Assembly (NCBI GenBank): GCA_002478115.1
Contig: DLMH01000102.1
Location: 36,734 to 100,733 of the forward strand
Length of the DNA: 64,000 bases
Source: Candidatus Acidiferrum typicum
GTDB lineage: Bacteria; Acidobacteriota; Terriglobia; Acidiferrales; UBA7541
Direction of reading: 5' to 3'
Part shown: piece by piece, positions 1-8,542 of the stretch
Position numbering within the stretch: position 1 is the stretch's first letter
How the letters are laid out: each line of letters starts with the position of its first letter
Made by a program: the position numbers and the translations under genes
The notes under the pieces: generated by a model
What the model was told of the DNA's origin: nothing
Database searches by the model: none
Seen by the model: the letters and a program-made list of their open reading frames with translations, nothing else

Positions 1-765
1 CTCGGTGCCATGTATCTCCGCAATGCGCGCCCCGCCGATGCGGAAGCCAAATTCCGCCACGCCTTGGAGATCCAGCCCCAATCGCCCGTGGCGCTGCAGG
101 GCCTGGCGCAGAGCCTCGACGCGCAAAAAAAACCTGATGCCGCCGAAGCCTACCGCAACTATCTTGCCCTGCAGCCACGCGACGATGCCGCGCGCAACCG
201 CTTGATCCATCTTCTTATCGAGCAGCAGCAATACGACGCCGCCCTCGCCGAAATTGATCGCGCCACCGCTGGCCAGCAACCCACGGTTGACACTCTGAAG
301 CTCCGGGCCGACGTTCAGATTGCCCAGAAGAAGCTGGACGATGCCATCGTCACGCTTCGCCAAGCCATTGCCTTGGTGCCCAACGATGCCCCGCTCCACG
401 GCGGTCTGGGTCACGCTCTCCTGCAGAAACGCGACTTTCCCGCTGCGGAAAAAGAACTCAAGAGTGCGCTTCAGCTCGATCGCAATAATCTTGCCTATTG
501 GAAAGATCTCAGCTCCGTGTTCTACCTCGCGGGGAATTACCCGGCCACCTTGTCCACGCTCGATCTCATCGCCAAGGCGGAAACGCCCAACGCCGGCCAG
601 TGGTTTATTCGCGCACTTTGTTACGATAAGCTTGATGAGGTTCAACCTGCTCTCGATGCGTACCGGAAGTTTTTGCAGCTCGATCAAAACAAGAACCCTA
701 ACCAGGTGTGGCAGGCGAACCAGCGTATCCATGTTCTCGAGAAAAGGGCCCAGAATAAGAAATAG
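1..765 (+). CDS. Tetratricopeptide-repeat protein, 5' end cut by window
   Basis: The reading frame is open from base 1 (Leu-Gly-Ala precede the first ATG at 10), so the gene very probably begins before the window. The visible 254 residues are a chain of about six TPR-like helical hairpins (recurring patterns such as A-x-A-x-x-x-x-x-A-L near residues 12, 45, 80, 110, 145 and 210). TPR arrays are protein-binding scaffolds; no catalytic domain is visible. It ends 22 bases before the next gene, with which it probably forms an operon of four genes ending in a metalloprotease. The partner cannot be told from the sequence. Confidence 0.8.
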   Translation, partial: LGAMYLRNARPADAEAKFRHALEIQPQSPVALQGLAQSLDAQKKPDAAEAYRNYLALQPRDDAARNRLIHLLIEQQQYDAALAEIDRATAGQQPTVDTLKLRADVQIAQKKLDDAIVTLRQAIALVPNDAPLHGGLGHALLQKRDFPAAEKELKSALQLDRNNLAYWKDLSSVFYLAGNYPATLSTLDLIAKAETPNAGQWFIRALCYDKLDEVQPALDAYRKFLQLDQNKNPNQVWQANQRIHVLEKRAQNKK

Positions 766-787
766 GGCAGGGAATCCAGGCCCCGGA

Positions 788-1279
788 ATGTCCGTGTTCG
801 CCTCCGTTATCTTCCTTCTCTTGTGCTCATCGCTTTTTGCCGCCGACAAGGTCAAGGAGCTGCAGGATCATTTTGATCGCGATCCAATTGCTGCAAGCAA
901 GATCAAGACGCTCGACAAGCTCAGCCAGGCCCAGTTCGAATCCGCCACCAAAGCAGGCGGGGCGGGCGATTACACAACCGTGGGCTTCATTTTTGAAAAG
1001 TACCGGGACAACGTTCGTACCGCGTTCGAGCTTCTCAGAAAGGAGGAGCCGAATCCTGACCGCCACGGCAACAGTTATCGCCAGCTTGAGTTGGAGGTCC
1101 GCCGCGGTGTTCGCGAAGTGGAGGAGACTTTGGTAGCCGTTCCTGATCCCGTGCGCCCGCCGCTGCAGATCGTCCGGCAGGATCTCATCTCCTTTGATGA
1201 TGAGCTGATTCGTCTGCTGTTTCCCCGCCGCACCAAGGATCCCCAAAAGGTCCCCTCGCCACCGGAGGCGAAACCATGA
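788..1279 (+). CDS. Unknown exported protein, about 163 aa
   Basis: The frame is open from further upstream, but the ATG at 788 puts a short hydrophobic signal peptide (MSVFASVIFLLLCSSLFAA) at the N-terminus and clears the preceding gene, so it is chosen as start. The mature part is charged and mostly helical, with a proline-rich tail (PSPPEAKP). No known domain is recognised. The stop overlaps the next ATG by four bases (ATGA), which indicates translational coupling. It is likely periplasmic. Its pairing with another small helical exported protein suggests the two act together, but this is inference from gene order only. Confidence 0.7.
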   Translation: MSVFASVIFLLLCSSLFAADKVKELQDHFDRDPIAASKIKTLDKLSQAQFESATKAGGAGDYTTVGFIFEKYRDNVRTAFELLRKEEPNPDRHGNSYRQLELEVRRGVREVEETLVAVPDPVRPPLQIVRQDLISFDDELIRLLFPRRTKDPQKVPSPPEAKP

Positions 1280-1803
1280 GCTCCAAACACCTCATTCCCC
1301 TGCTCGCACTTCTGCTGCTAGCCCTGGTTTGTTTTCCGGGCGCGGCGCGCGCCCAGCGCCCGGATAAGGATTATCTCTCTGCGCTGGAAGCGGACAAGAT
1401 TCGCGACGCCGAAACGGCCAACGAGCGCATCACGCTTTTCTTGACCTTTGCCGACGACCGCCTGATGAAGTTTCAGTACGAACTCGAACACCCGTCACCC
1501 AATAAGCACACGGAGATGCTCAACTTCCTGATGAACTCGTATATTGGGTGTGTGGATGACGCTGCCGATCTGATCCAATTAGGCCTCGAAAAGCAGGACA
1601 ACATCCGCCAGGGCATCGACCTCATGGCCGCAAAAACCAAGGAATTTCTTCCCATCCTGCGGAAATACGCCGCCGAAGGCCCGGAACTCGAAATCTACAA
1701 AGAGAATCTCGACGATGCCATCGAAGGCACGCAGGATGCCCTCAACGAAGCCGAGCAGGCCAGGAAAAAGGCCGCGCCACCACCCGTGAGGCGCAAGACT
1801 TGA
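1276..1803 (+). CDS. Unknown exported helical protein, 175 aa
   Basis: The protein starts with a clear signal peptide (LIPLLALLLLALVCFPGAARA, cleavage expected near residue 26). The rest is acidic and almost entirely predicted helix, ending in a basic, proline-rich tail. No family is recognised. The ATG at 1276 overlaps the stop of the upstream gene (ATGA), and its own TGA overlaps the presumed TTG start of the metalloprotease gene (TTGA). It therefore sits in the middle of a tightly coupled operon. Small helical periplasmic proteins of this form can be adaptors or chaperones, but nothing here proves it. Confidence 0.72.
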   Translation: MSSKHLIPLLALLLLALVCFPGAARAQRPDKDYLSALEADKIRDAETANERITLFLTFADDRLMKFQYELEHPSPNKHTEMLNFLMNSYIGCVDDAADLIQLGLEKQDNIRQGIDLMAAKTKEFLPILRKYAAEGPELEIYKENLDDAIEGTQDALNEAEQARKKAAPPPVRRKT

Positions 1804-2519
1804 GCCCAAGGACTCGCAACTCGAATCTGGTCCCCGGTGGCGTCGCTCTCTTCCATCGCGTTTTCACCCGCATCGGATGCGAAGGGCGTCCCCCTCATTT
1901 TCGCGTGGAATTTTACCCTTACAGCAGTCTTGTTCTGACGATTCGCCGCCGCGAAGACCTGCTCATTGTGCGGCTCTCGGATTTGCTCAGCCGCGCTCCC
2001 TTGGGCGTCCTGGAAAGTGCCGCCGCGCTGCTGCTTTCGCGTGTCTATCGCCGCAGATTGCCGCGCGCTCTTGTCCAGCCCTATTTGACCTACGCGCGTT
2101 CCGGCCGCACGCGCTCCCGTATCAGCCGCATGCGCGGCCGCCGCGTCCGCCCCAAGCAGGCGGCGCCGCAGGGCCGGCAGTATGATCTCGCGGCGCTTTT
2201 CGATCAGCTGAACTCGAAATATTTCAGTGGAGAACTCCGCCGCCCCCACATCGGCTGGAGCGTCCGTGGCTGGCGCCGCCAGTTCGGCTGCTATGATCCC
2301 GGGCCCAATCAGATTCTGCTGAATCGGCGCATGGACCGGTCCGGCATACCGCAATTTGTCGTCGAGTACGTCCTGTTTCACGAAATGCTGCACGTCAAGC
2401 ATCCCACGCGGCGCTCCGGCTGCACGCTCGTTTCCCACTCGCCGGAATTTCGCGCGGAAGAGAAACGCTTCGATCAGTTCACCCTGGCCCGCAAAGTCCT
2501 CGACCATCTGGCGCGCTAG
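1800..2519 (+). CDS. SprT-like / M48-type zinc metalloprotease domain protein
   Basis: The C-terminal half has the gluzincin motif HEMLH at about residues 196-200, within the context VLFHEMLHVKHP and followed by a second histidine in HSPEF. This matches SprT-like and YgjP/M48-type proteins, where the two histidines of HExxH bind zinc and Glu is the catalytic base. The first 90 residues are arginine-rich and without a signal peptide or membrane segment, so the protein is probably cytoplasmic. The TTG at 1800 overlaps the previous stop; no better start is seen before the conserved region. Its substrate is unknown. Coupling to two exported proteins and a TPR protein is unusual for this family. 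Confidence 0.75.
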   Translation: MSPRTRNSNLVPGGVALFHRVFTRIGCEGRPPHFRVEFYPYSSLVLTIRRREDLLIVRLSDLLSRAPLGVLESAAALLLSRVYRRRLPRALVQPYLTYARSGRTRSRISRMRGRRVRPKQAAPQGRQYDLAALFDQLNSKYFSGELRRPHIGWSVRGWRRQFGCYDPGPNQILLNRRMDRSGIPQFVVEYVLFHEMLHVKHPTRRSGCTLVSHSPEFRAEEKRFDQFTLARKVLDHLAR

Positions 2520-2722
2520 GAAACCCTCAGGGCTAACCCGAATTTCTCTACGCCCCGCCTTCTGAAGCGGGCCGCACGCGTAGAGGTCGAGCATTGCTCG
2601 ACCCCATCTCGGCAAGGCGTAAACCCATCTGTCATTCCGAGCGCAGCGAGGAATCTGCTTTTCCGCTGGTCTTTGCTCTCGTCCGCGCCTGTTGATGAAT
2701 TCAGGCCAACGCAGCAGTCCTC
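2520..2722. repeat. Intergenic hairpins and a common dispersed repeat
   Basis: Between convergent genes lie a hairpin around 2557-2575 (cgccttctgaagcggg), a near-perfect palindrome around 2586-2602 (gtcgagcattgctcgac) and, at about 2630-2658, the motif tgtcattccgagcg followed by agcgaggaatc. The last motif resembles the core of the longer repeats at 8394 and 63540. The hairpins may serve as terminators for both flanking genes, but no long T tract follows. Confidence 0.5.
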
Positions 2723-3190
2723 TCAGCTCCGTTCCTTGTCGATCTCTTCGTGCAGCTTCACAATTTTCTTGCGAATCTTGTCGCCATCTTCAGCATGAGG
2801 ATATAGATCAAGGTACCGCTGGTAGGCCTTCACCGCCTGCTTCTTCTTTCCCTTTTTCTCGTAAGCCTCGCCCAGGTATAGGAAGGGAATGGCGTAGCCG
2901 GGTTTTGCGTCGGTCGCATCCTGAAAGCGGTCGATCGCCGCATCCATATCCCCCTTCTTCATGTAGTACTTCCCGATTTCGATGTCCTTTTCCGCGCGCA
3001 ACGGATCCCACTTCGGCTGGTCCGGCGCGGATTGCACTGGCGAATCGGTATTGGGTTTGGGCTTGGGCGCGTCCTGTTTTTTCGGCGGAGCGTTCGCAGG
3101 CGGATCTTGCGCCAGAGCAGGCCATGCCGCAAAGCACAGCCCAGCTCCGGCCAACAGACAGAGCACGGACACTTTTCGCAAAAGGTTCAC
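2723..3190 (-). CDS. Exported TPR protein, 155 aa
   Basis: An N-terminal signal peptide (MNLLRKVSVLCLLAGAG..., cleavage expected after ALA near residue 27) is followed by a proline- and lysine-rich linker of about 35 residues. Then come two to three TPR units from about residue 65, with patterns such as A-x-x-x-Y-Q-R-Y-L and I-G-K-Y-Y-M-K-K-G-D. The length is typical of small periplasmic TPR adaptors (YbgF/BamD-like in architecture, without enough similarity to name). It lies 56 bases downstream of the S46 peptidase gene on the same strand and may be cotranscribed with it. Confidence 0.75.
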   Translation of the reverse strand: MNLLRKVSVLCLLAGAGLCFAAWPALAQDPPANAPPKKQDAPKPKPNTDSPVQSAPDQPKWDPLRAEKDIEIGKYYMKKGDMDAAIDRFQDATDAKPGYAIPFLYLGEAYEKKGKKKQAVKAYQRYLDLYPHAEDGDKIRKKIVKLHEEIDKERS

Positions 3191-3246
3191 GGCGTTACCT
3201 TCTCACCCCTCTGCGATTCCGCAAACCGCCGAAAAAGTTGCCTGAG

Positions 3247-5322
3247 CTATTTGCCAAGCAGTTCATCCACCAGCCGCTGCGCCCCGTATAGCTTGGTCAG
3301 CGCCTCGGTCATCGCTGCCGTGTGCACAGCCACGGTCCGGTTCGCCGTGATGTCATATAGGAAATCCCCGACAAACGACTCGATGTTTCCGTCGAACACC
3401 AGCCCGACGATCTCCCCGTTACGATTCACCACCGGAGAGCCGGAGTTACCGCCGATGATGTCGTTCGTGGTGACGAAGTTCATCGGCGTCGCCAGGTCCA
3501 GCTTGTCTTTTCCCTCGACATACCGCTTGGGCAATTCGAATGGACCCTTGTTGTCAAAGCTGGCTGCGCGATCATACAAACCGTAGAAGGTGGTTTTGTA
3601 CGGCGCCTTTGTTCCATTCATCGCATAGCCCTGCACTTGTCCGTAAGACAGCCGCAGCGTGAATGTCGCGTCCGGATAAGTTGTCTTGCCATAAGCCGCG
3701 AACCGCGCTTTGCCCAATTGCTCGCCCGCGCGCTGTTCCACGCTCTGGACATTATCCTCGAGCCATTTGATCTGCTCGCGGCGAATCGGATCGATTCGGC
3801 GTGCCATCGCGATCATCGGGTCGCTGGAAGCGTCCACGGCGGGCTTTCCGCCATCCACCAGACTCTTGCGAAAAGCCGGATCGCCCAGCTTTGTCCCGGT
3901 GATCAATTGCGTCGCGGCATCTTTGGGTGAACGCCCGTCCAGGACCGCCTTCAGCCACGGATCGTTCGGTCCAAGTTCTTTCAGCCCCGCTTCCAGCGCA
4001 CTCGTCATCGTCGCGATTTCCATTTCCGGATAGATGGGTGCCGGGGAAAACAGCCGCAACTTCATCGAGTCCAATTGCGATTCGTGATAGCCCGCCAGTC
4101 GGTCTCCATCGGGTTTCTGAATTTCCGCCACGTACGTCACCAGCGTTACCGCCAGCCCTGCCAGTTGCGAATCCGTTACGCGGAAGTACTGTTCCTTGAT
4201 GCGTGGCTTCTCGATTTCACTGGCGCGCGCAACGGCATCCCACGCACCGCCGTACTCCTTCTGCCATTCGGGGTTCGCCTTCACCTTGGCGCGGAACTCC
4301 TCCTCGTCCTTACGCTTCTTGTCCATCACGTTTTTGTCCAGCAATCCGTCGTAACGCCCCTGCCACGCCTTAAAGCTATTTTCGAGACCAAAAATCAGGC
4401 TCGCGGCCTGGCGCGCCTGCTCCGGTCCGCGCGCCGAATACTCTTTCAAGAGAGCGATGCGCCGCTTCAGGACCTGGAGCACATAGGGCGTCCGGACATC
4501 CCGCAGGCTCTCCAGTTCCGCATAGGTATCCAGCCTCGCTGATGATCCCGGATGCCCGGAAACGAACACCAACTCCCCATCGCCCGCGCCTATTGGATTC
4601 CACTTCAAGTAATCCTTGCTGTCCACCGGCTTGCCATTCTCGTACACACGGAACAACGCCATATCCAGGTCATACCGCGGATAGGTGAAATTGTCCGGGT
4701 CGCCACCGAAGAAGGCTGTCTGCTGCTCCGGCGCAAAGACCAGCCGCACATCCGTGTACTTCTTGTAACGATACAGCCAGTATTCGCCTCCCTGATACAG
4801 CGTTACCACGTCCGAGCGAAAGCCCGTCTTCTCCGTGCTCTCCCGCTCGATATCCGCGATCACGGTCTTGCGCTTGGCGAATTCCTCTTCCGCATTCTTC
4901 GCGCCCTTCACGGCGGTACTCACACGGTCTGTGACGTTTTCCAGCGATACCAGTACGTTCACTTCCAGGTCCTGCGACTTCATCTCCTGCTCCGGCGTCG
5001 CCGCGTAAAAGCCGTCGCGAATGTAATCGTGCTCCGCGGTCGAGTTCTTTTGCAGTTGCCCGCGCGCCACGTGATGATTCGTCAGCAGCAGCCCATGCGC
5101 GCTCACAAATGATCCCGAGCCGCCGTCATTCAAGCGCACGCTCGCCAGGCGCAAGTGATCCAGCCACTGCTGGCTCGGCGTGAAATTGTATTTTTCCTGG
5201 AGTTGTTTCAGGGGAGGGTTATCAAAGGTCCACATTCCTTCATCGCAACGCACGGCGGGGCACAACAGCGCCGCAGCCAGCAGTGCAAGGGACGCCTGCC
5301 GCAACACAAGATTAGCTTTCAC
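3247..5322 (-). CDS. S46 family serine peptidase (dipeptidyl-peptidase 7/11 type)
   Basis: Length (691 aa), signal peptide (first 26 residues) and motifs fit family S46, periplasmic exopeptidases that release dipeptides from peptide N-termini. The catalytic His lies in LLLTNHHV (residues 83-84) and the catalytic Ser in GGNSGSPV near residue 628. EGMW directly after the signal peptide is the usual mature N-terminus of the family. The residue in FDGN shortly after the active Ser is Gly; in characterised members Gly at this place goes with hydrophobic P1 preference (DPP7) and Arg with acidic preference (DPP11), so a DPP7-like specificity is inferred. Such enzymes support growth on protein. Confidence 0.9.
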   Translation of the reverse strand: MKANLVLRQASLALLAAALLCPAVRCDEGMWTFDNPPLKQLQEKYNFTPSQQWLDHLRLASVRLNDGGSGSFVSAHGLLLTNHHVARGQLQKNSTAEHDYIRDGFYAATPEQEMKSQDLEVNVLVSLENVTDRVSTAVKGAKNAEEEFAKRKTVIADIERESTEKTGFRSDVVTLYQGGEYWLYRYKKYTDVRLVFAPEQQTAFFGGDPDNFTYPRYDLDMALFRVYENGKPVDSKDYLKWNPIGAGDGELVFVSGHPGSSARLDTYAELESLRDVRTPYVLQVLKRRIALLKEYSARGPEQARQAASLIFGLENSFKAWQGRYDGLLDKNVMDKKRKDEEEFRAKVKANPEWQKEYGGAWDAVARASEIEKPRIKEQYFRVTDSQLAGLAVTLVTYVAEIQKPDGDRLAGYHESQLDSMKLRLFSPAPIYPEMEIATMTSALEAGLKELGPNDPWLKAVLDGRSPKDAATQLITGTKLGDPAFRKSLVDGGKPAVDASSDPMIAMARRIDPIRREQIKWLEDNVQSVEQRAGEQLGKARFAAYGKTTYPDATFTLRLSYGQVQGYAMNGTKAPYKTTFYGLYDRAASFDNKGPFELPKRYVEGKDKLDLATPMNFVTTNDIIGGNSGSPVVNRNGEIVGLVFDGNIESFVGDFLYDITANRTVAVHTAAMTEALTKLYGAQRLVDELLGK

Positions 5323-5517
5323 TTAGGAATTCCTCTTTTCTCAAGGAGTGACGCCGCAGCACGCGGCGCTTCTCAGTATATACGACTCCTCCGCCGCCGG
5401 CATTTCCACCTGCGGTTCACGGGTTCAACGCCACTCTGGACGATCTCGCCACGCTCTCAGCCGTCCCCGGTTCGCATTGCGGTGCCCCAGGCCGTAAAAT
5501 AAGCATTGCGGCCGCGC

Positions 5518-7374
5518 ATGCGCCGCATTTCCATTCGCATGGAACCCCGCGAAAAAGCCGCTCTGCTCCCCGAACAACCCGGCGTGTACCTATTCAAGGA
5601 CGCTGGCGGTACCGTCGTCTATGTCGGTAAAGCCCTCTCGCTGCGCAACCGCGTGCGTTCCTACTTTCTGGAGTCGCGCTGGGCCGACGCCAAAACCGGC
5701 TCACTCGCCCGCGAAATTGCCGACCTCGAAACCATCATCGTTGCCAACGAGCGCGAAGCTCTCGCCCTCGAACACAATCTCATCAAGCAGTACAAACCCA
5801 AGTTCAACGTTGTCCTTCGCGACGATAAGACCTATCCCTATATCAAGCTCACTCTGTCCGAAAAATATCCTCGCGTCTATTTCACGCGCCGCGTCAAGAA
5901 AGACGGCTCGCTCTATTTTGGCCCCTACTTTCCTTCCAGCCTCGCTCGCCGCATCCTGCATTTCATCCACAAGCGCTTTCTTGTTCCCTCGTGCTTTGTC
6001 GATCTCACGAAGAATCATCCCCGCCCCTGTTTGCAATACTACATTCACCGCTGCCTCGGACCCTGCGTCGCCGGCCTTACCACAGACGCCCGCTACTCGG
6101 AAGCCGTGCACGATGTCCGCATGTTTCTCGATGGCCGACGCCATGACCTCATGAAGAGCATCGAAGAGCGCATGGTGGCCGCCGCCGAGCAGGAGCACTT
6201 CGAGGAAGCCGCCTCCTATCGCGATCTTCTGCGCACCATCGAAGATATCGAAGAGCGCCAGCGCATTGCCTCGGCGCAAGGCGATGACACCGACGTTCTG
6301 GCCTACTACGCCGAGCCTCCTCTCGTCGCCGCCAATCTCTTCCACTTGCGCGGGGGCCGCGTCGTTGACCGCCGCGAGTTCTATTGGGAGGAATTGGCAG
6401 CCTTTGATCCCCACGAATTCGTGCCCTCGCTTCTCAAGCAGTTGTATCTCGACGCGGAACATTTTCCAAAAATGGTTCACGTCCCCCTCGATTTTGAAGA
6501 CCGCGCCTTGCTCGAAGACACTCTCTCCGAACGCGCGGGCCACAAAGTGGAAATTCACACGCCGATGCGGGGCAGCAAGCGCGCTTTCCTCGATCTCGTC
6601 GAAAACAACGCCAAGCATTCCTTCGAGCAGCGCTTCCGTGTTCTGAAGCCCACCTCCAAGGCCATCACCGAGGCGCTCCAAAACACGCTAAATCTGCCCG
6701 CTGACCCCAAGCGCATCGAGAGTTTCGACATCTCCCACATCCAGGGAACGGATACTGTCGCTTCCCTGGTCGTCTGGGAAAATGGCCGCATGAAGAAATC
6801 GGACTATCGCAAATTCATCATTCGCGGCGATGAAACGCCCGCCGGTCGTCCCCGTGCGCAAAACGACGATTTCGCCAGCATGTACGAAGCGGTCACGCGC
6901 CGCTATCGCCGCTTGCAGGAAGAGAAAAAGCCCTTGCCCGGCCTTATTCTCATCGACGGCGGCCTCGGCCAGCTCCACGCCGCGGCGCAAGCCCTGGAAG
7001 CCCTGCAGATCATCAACCAGCCTTTGGCCAGCATCGCCAAGCAGGAAGAAATCCTCTACGTTCTCGGCCAGGAAAATGACCCCATCACCCTGGATCGCCA
7101 CTCCCCGGTTCTGCACCTCATCCAGCAGATTCGCGACGAAACCCACCGCTTCGCGGTCACTTTTCACCGACAGCGCCGCGGAGCCCGCCAGACCAAGAGT
7201 GCCCTCCTCGAGATTCCCGGCATCGGTCCCCGCACCACCCAGCTCCTGTTGCAGCGCTACGGCAGCATCGCCAACCTCCAGCGCGCCACGATGGATGAGC
7301 TAAGCCGAGTCGTATCAAAGAAAAGTGCGGAAAAGATCCTGCGGCACTTCAAGCCCCCCACTGAAACTGCCTAA
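5518..7374 (+). CDS. uvrC: UvrABC excinuclease subunit C
   Basis: UvrC makes the two incisions around a UvrA/UvrB-marked DNA lesion in nucleotide excision repair. In order one sees the GIY-YIG nuclease domain (GVYLFKDA...VVYVGKA, about residues 20-100), a UVR motif (EERMVAAAEQEHFEEAASYR, about 210-230) that binds UvrB, the RNase H-like nuclease half with ESFDISHIQG and ILIDGGLGQL, and a C-terminal helix-hairpin-helix (IPGIGPRTTQLLLQRYGS). The length, about 618 aa, is usual. ATG 5518 is preferred over TTG 5506; ATG 5539 is also possible. No strong ribosome-binding site separates them. It stands alone and is probably transcribed by itself. Confidence 0.96.
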   Translation: MRRISIRMEPREKAALLPEQPGVYLFKDAGGTVVYVGKALSLRNRVRSYFLESRWADAKTGSLAREIADLETIIVANEREALALEHNLIKQYKPKFNVVLRDDKTYPYIKLTLSEKYPRVYFTRRVKKDGSLYFGPYFPSSLARRILHFIHKRFLVPSCFVDLTKNHPRPCLQYYIHRCLGPCVAGLTTDARYSEAVHDVRMFLDGRRHDLMKSIEERMVAAAEQEHFEEAASYRDLLRTIEDIEERQRIASAQGDDTDVLAYYAEPPLVAANLFHLRGGRVVDRREFYWEELAAFDPHEFVPSLLKQLYLDAEHFPKMVHVPLDFEDRALLEDTLSERAGHKVEIHTPMRGSKRAFLDLVENNAKHSFEQRFRVLKPTSKAITEALQNTLNLPADPKRIESFDISHIQGTDTVASLVVWENGRMKKSDYRKFIIRGDETPAGRPRAQNDDFASMYEAVTRRYRRLQEEKKPLPGLILIDGGLGQLHAAAQALEALQIINQPLASIAKQEEILYVLGQENDPITLDRHSPVLHLIQQIRDETHRFAVTFHRQRRGARQTKSALLEIPGIGPRTTQLLLQRYGSIANLQRATMDELSRVVSKKSAEKILRHFKPPTETA

Positions 7375-7451
7375 CCACTTAACTTATCTATACTGGTTAC
7401 GACGTATTGCCGCACCTCCTACCCTGTGCTACGTTTGCCTTGGAGGTTTCC

Positions 7452-7739
7452 ATGGCTGACAACGTGGGTTCCAAGGTTTCCTATTTTCTCGTGGGTCTTG
7501 GCGTAGGAGCATTGCTGGGGGTGCTCTTTGCTCCCAAGTCCGGCGAAGACACACGGGAATATCTGACGAAGCGTGCCGATGAAGGCCGCGAATTCGCCCA
7601 GAAAAAGGCGAAGGAATTGCGGGATCGCGCCGACGACCTGATCGAGCGCGGCAAGGATGTTGCCACTCGTAAGCGCGATTCGATTGCTGCGGCCGTCGAT
7701 GCCGGGCGCGAAGCTTTCCTGCGCGAAACGAAGTCCTGA
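7452..7739 (+). CDS. YtxH-domain small membrane protein
   Basis: This 95-residue protein has one glycine-rich membrane segment (VSYFLVGLGVGALLGVLFAP, residues 8-27). A long charged amphipathic helix follows (EGREFAQKKAKELRDRADD). This is the standard layout of YtxH/DUF883-like envelope-stress proteins. The ATG at 7452 has a good ribosome-binding site (tggagg, 7441-7446); the frame is open upstream but lacks a better start. The next gene also encodes an N-terminally anchored helical protein, so the two are probably one unit. In other bacteria relatives are stress-induced; here there is no direct sign of control. Confidence 0.85.
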   Translation: MADNVGSKVSYFLVGLGVGALLGVLFAPKSGEDTREYLTKRADEGREFAQKKAKELRDRADDLIERGKDVATRKRDSIAAAVDAGREAFLRETKS

Positions 7740-7799
7740 CGGCCCGCTGGCCGTACGCAGGGGATTTTCCGCGGAAGGCGCGGAGAGGGCGGGGTGTGT

Positions 7800-8309
7800 A
7801 TGCAATTCTGGATGGAATTCTTCAGTATTGTTGCAGCCGTTGCGCTGGTCGTTCAAGTTGGCATCTTGATCGCATTGTTCCTGCAGTTGAAGCGCACCAC
7901 GGAATCCATCAATCGCGTGGTGAACGATCTGCACTCGCGCATGGGACCCATCCTCACGCGCACGCAGATCCTTCTTGAAGACACGCAGCCGAAGATCGCC
8001 AATCTCGTTGAGGACGCTTCGCACATTGTTTATCTCGCGCGCGGCCAGGCGCAGAGACTGGATCGCGTCGTTGGAGAAGCGACGGACCGTCTGCGTGGAC
8101 AGTTGGTTCGCGTGGATCGCATTCTGACGGGAACGCTGGAAGCCGTCGAAGATGCCGGCTCGCAAGTGCGGCGCACATTTTGGGGGCCGGTGCATACAAT
8201 GTCGGCGTTGGTGCAGGGCATCAAAATTGGCTTGGATGTTCTGCGCTCGCGGCGCAATCCGGAACCCGTGCACGAGACGAAGGAACAGGAAGACGAACTG
8301 TTCATCTGA
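7800..8309 (+). CDS. DUF948-like membrane-anchored helical protein
   Basis: One N-terminal membrane helix (FFSIVAAVALVVQVGILIAL) is followed by about 130 residues of amphipathic helix with heptad-like spacing (TESINRVVNDL, EATDRLRGQLVRVDRIL). This resembles DUF948 proteins, which often occur beside YtxH proteins. ATG 7800 is chosen; GTG 7794, two codons earlier, is closer to the purine-rich ggagaggg and may be used instead. It lies 60 bases after the YtxH gene and is presumably cotranscribed with it. The function is unknown; a structural or stress role at the inner membrane is inferred. Confidence 0.75.
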   Translation: MQFWMEFFSIVAAVALVVQVGILIALFLQLKRTTESINRVVNDLHSRMGPILTRTQILLEDTQPKIANLVEDASHIVYLARGQAQRLDRVVGEATDRLRGQLVRVDRILTGTLEAVEDAGSQVRRTFWGPVHTMSALVQGIKIGLDVLRSRRNPEPVHETKEQEDELFI

Positions 8310-8393
8310 AGAATCTTTGTTTGGCGAATTTCTTCGAGGAATTTCCGGCGGCGCGAAGCGCAATGTTCGCGCCGCTATACTGACCGGAAATCC

Positions 8394-8514
8394 GAGGTTG
8401 CATTCTCCCGCATCATGGAACCTCCAAAATCTGTCATTCCGACCGGAGGGACGGCGCTTTTGGCCGTCCTGGAGCGGAGGAATCCCTCTTCAATTTCAGA
8501 TTTCAGGCTTAAAA
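8394..8514 (+). repeat. Dispersed repeat of about 120 bp, copy 1
   Basis: This stretch is closely matched, in the same orientation, at about 63540-63660. Shared parts include cccgcatc, aatctgtcatt, cgaccggagggacggcgctt, ccgtcc, ggagcgga and aatccctcttca. The inner part ggacggcgcttttggccgtcc forms a hairpin. The 3' side runs into tandem A-rich short repeats (8510-8542, units like aaaacgt). It is intergenic and has no ORF of its own. It may be a non-autonomous mobile or REP-type sequence. Confidence 0.65.
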
Positions 8515-8542
8515 CGTAAAACGTAAAACTCAAAACTTAAAA

